A DNA stretch of 43,586 nucleotides, from contig NZ_BATA01000013.1 of NCBI RefSeq assembly GCF_000474235.1, positions 1 to 43,586 of the forward strand, written 5' to 3'. This DNA is from Halarchaeum acidiphilum MH1-52-1 (GTDB taxonomy: Archaea; Halobacteriota; Halobacteria; Halobacteriales; Halobacteriaceae). The notes below the pieces were generated by a model. It had not been told where the DNA came from. It saw only the letters and a list, made by a program, of their open reading frames with translations, and ran no database searches. Made by a program: the position numbers and the translations under genes. This document shows, piece after piece, positions 42,032 to 43,586 of this stretch (position 1 is its first letter; the number at the start of each line of letters is the position of its first letter).

Positions 42032-42057
42032 AGTCCTGAATCTACCACACCACTCAC

Positions 42058-42063
42058 ATAAAG
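42058..42063 (-). promoter_or_regulatory. TATA box of C5 methyltransferase
   Basis: Minus strand TTTATG within TTAATCTTTATGTG, 27 nt before the ATG at 42031, which predicts a leaderless transcript. Confidence 0.5.
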
Positions 42064-42086
42064 ATTAACATCGACTGCGCTAAGTA

Positions 42087-42110
42087 ATGTCACGCCATCT
42101 AATGTGACAT
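42087..42110. promoter_or_regulatory. Dyad ATGTCAC-N10-GTGACAT
   Basis: Perfect 7-bp arms with a 10-nt spacer, 24 nt upstream of the methyltransferase TATA box. Good position for an activator or repressor controlling the module; no controller gene is recognised nearby. Confidence 0.5.
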
Positions 42111-42530
42111 GTTCGATTTTTGGCTCACTTCTTGAACCACCACCCGTCAACCGGATTATTGTGGGAGGTTTGGCTAAATCGCCCTCGTTTGTCTACAACC
42201 ATTAATAATACGCCACTGGTCTCTTCAGATATCTCCGCCTGGTCGTCTCTGTGTTCCGAACCATTCACCTAAGAGTCACACGTATGAATGGTTATCTTCG
42301 CTGCCGTCATGACTCACGATGCTGACGTAGCGTCGCGCCCGTTCGGGCGCAAAATAGATACTCTCTTCTCTGAGTTCTATACTGTTCTTCAAATACCATC
42401 TATCTCTCGTAGCACTCGGTCGTGGCTGCGCGCGCAGCGACCCGTGTGGGAGCAAGCACGGAGCGGAGGGTGGGGCGGTGGGGATTGGGTCTGGTCCGGC
42501 AGACAAAAAGAAAGAGGCTACCTGGTCGTG
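42111..42530. other. Intergenic region
   Basis: About 420 nt with no credible gene. It holds a hairpin GCGCCCG-TT-CGGGCGC (42335-42350) followed by AAAATAG, and A+T-rich promoter-like sequence near 42180-42220. The short minus-strand frame here is Pro/Arg-rich and looks like chance. Confidence 0.5.
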
Positions 42531-43421
42531 CTACTCCCAGTAGCGGCCGCGCTCAGGGAAGTTGATGGTGGTCCAGCCAGTGCAGGTGACGGATACCCGG
42601 CCTTGGTACCAGCTTCGGGCAGCCCCCCGAATGCACACGGTCTCGCCTTCGGCGACTGCTGGTTGCGCGCTCTTCTCCCAGACCGTGAACTTGACCGTCC
42701 CAGAGTCATCTTCGAGGAGGCCGACTTGGGCGATCTTTGCACTCGAGGGCGTCCAGAGCGTCTTCACGCGTCCGCGAACACTCACCTCCTGCCGATCGAC
42801 GTCCCCAACCCGATCGATGGGGATGATCTGTCCGGGTGCGGCCTCGAGTGCGTCTTTCACGTCGAGGACGGCACTGGGAATGTCCGCACCATCACGCACC
42901 GCCTGGGCGAGCCGCCGGCTGATCGCCGCCCGCGACCACCCATCGAGCTCGTCCGCCAACCTGGAGGCTTGCTCGTTCACCGCCCCGAGTTCCGCCTGCG
43001 AGAGCCTCTCGCGAGGATCGTTGTCGGGACTCAGCGACTGGTCCACGCTGGCGGCCCGCCGCTCGAACTCCCTGGTCCACGCGGCACTCCGTTCGGCCGC
43101 GACGTCACGCGTCCGCTCGGCACGCTCCTCCTGCCCTCCGAGTTCTGCCTGTGCGCTGATCCGCTCCAACTCTGCTTCGCGCGCCTTGATGCGTTCCTCT
43201 TGTGCAAGTGTCACACCGGGAATCCGCTCCTGACTCGCGTCCGCGATTCCGTCCGGGTGGTTCGCGTCGACCTTCGCCTGCGTCTCCGCTTGGACCGTGG
43301 CCTGGAACGCCGGCGTCTCCGCCACCACCGTGAAGCCGTCCTCATCGACCGTCTCGCGCTCGCCGTCGCCAAACTGTTCATCCACCGAAACAACCTTCTG
43401 ACTCGCGTTCTGACTCGACAT
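42531..43421 (-). CDS. RPA-like OB-fold DNA-binding protein
   Basis: A 296-aa protein. Residues ~75-165 are charged and helical, then an HTH-like helical stretch (LDGWSRAAISRRLAQAVRDG). Residues ~200-296 form an OB-fold: EVSVRGRVKTLWTPSSAKIA, QVGLLEDDSGTVKFTVWEKS, ETVCIRGAARSWYQGRVSVT. This is the arrangement of haloarchaeal plasmid-borne RPA/SSB-type proteins, which bind single-stranded DNA in replication or repair. Start ATG 43421. It probably belongs to the plasmid backbone beyond the window. Confidence 0.82.
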   Translation of the reverse strand: MSSQNASQKVVSVDEQFGDGERETVDEDGFTVVAETPAFQATVQAETQAKVDANHPDGIADASQERIPGVTLAQEERIKAREAELERISAQAELGGQEERAERTRDVAAERSAAWTREFERRAASVDQSLSPDNDPRERLSQAELGAVNEQASRLADELDGWSRAAISRRLAQAVRDGADIPSAVLDVKDALEAAPGQIIPIDRVGDVDRQEVSVRGRVKTLWTPSSAKIAQVGLLEDDSGTVKFTVWEKSAQPAVAEGETVCIRGAARSWYQGRVSVTCTGWTTINFPERGRYWE

Positions 43422-43455
43422 TGCAGTATTCTCTGAAGGCGCTTACGCGCTGACG

Positions 43456-43564
43456 CCCGCGATGCTACAACATCGCGGGGGCCTCGGCACAACGACCGAC
43501 AGTGACGTCTCTGCGCTCTCGCTCGCGCCTTCGCCTCGCCCCCAGCGGGGGCGAGCGAGAGCGC
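43456..43564. repeat. G+C-rich hairpins upstream of the RPA-like gene
   Basis: CCCGCGATG-N6-CATCGCGGG (43456-43479). A nested structure follows: GCGCTCTCGCTCGC (43513-43526) pairs with 43551-43564 and encloses CTCGCCCCC-AGC-GGGGGCGAG (43535-43555). They may be leader structures or terminators of a gene outside the window. Confidence 0.5.
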
Positions 43565-43586
43565 TCAACACAGCGGCCACTATCCA

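Noticed and set aside
42276-42506. 76-aa minus-strand open frame
   Set aside because: Pro/Arg-rich, no motif, and reads through the GCGCCCG hairpin.

Overview
The window looks like a haloarchaeal replicon segment, probably a megaplasmid, a second replicon or an integrated plasmid. It is G+C-rich and encodes strongly acidic proteins. It carries an archaeal TFB transcription factor, an Orc1/Cdc6 initiator flanked by ORB-like repeats, a haloarchaeal PadR regulator and many small zinc-ribbon or haloarchaea-restricted proteins. No rRNA, tRNA or CRISPR array was seen.

Left part (1-18.9 kb), plasmid-type region: mostly minus-strand genes. It includes a SWIM zinc-finger protein, a CBS-pair protein, an ADP-ribosylglycohydrolase, PadR, an ArdC-like antirestriction/metallopeptidase protein, DUF-type small proteins, TFB, a TumE-like/HTH pair, an orphan HicB-like antitoxin, Orc1/Cdc6 and a tandem GIY-YIG-like protein. 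Two dispersed regulatory elements recur here. One is a palindrome, TTAACCAACA-N22-TGTTGGTTAA, present four times with exactly the same 22-nt spacer. The other is a 5'-leader hairpin, minus strand GTTTGTC then C-rich and G-rich arms, found just upstream of eight minus-strand genes. ORB-like repeats lie on both sides of orc1. A second ORB-like inverted pair sits at the extreme left end.

Right part (19.0-42.0 kb), defence island: a DISARM-type core (drmA helicase, drmB DUF1998, drmC PLD nuclease) is flanked by two related DrmE-like proteins. The first DrmE-like protein is apparently fused to N-terminal HEAT-like repeats. Next comes a three-gene cassette led by a GHKL ATPase, which I do not recognise as a named system. 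A compact phage-type C5 methyltransferase follows. Last is a restriction-modification-like module: C5 DNA methyltransferase, MORC/MutL-type GHKL ATPase, a small PD-(D/E)XK protein and a Mig-type mismatch glycosylase. Three of these genes are broken: a frameshift in a C8 run inside HEAT-DrmE, a 1-base deletion in drmC and a TGA nonsense codon in the glycosylase gene. Two MITE-like elements bracket drmABC, and a 495-bp transposon-like element with 10-bp target duplications lies between drmC and the second DrmE-like gene.

Right edge (42.0-43.6 kb): a likely leaderless methyltransferase promoter with a dyad operator, then an RPA-like OB-fold protein and G+C-rich hairpins. The plasmid half supplies replication, transcription and stability functions. 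The island supplies methylation-linked defence, but the broken genes suggest that part of it is off, decaying or phase-variable, or that the assembly has errors.
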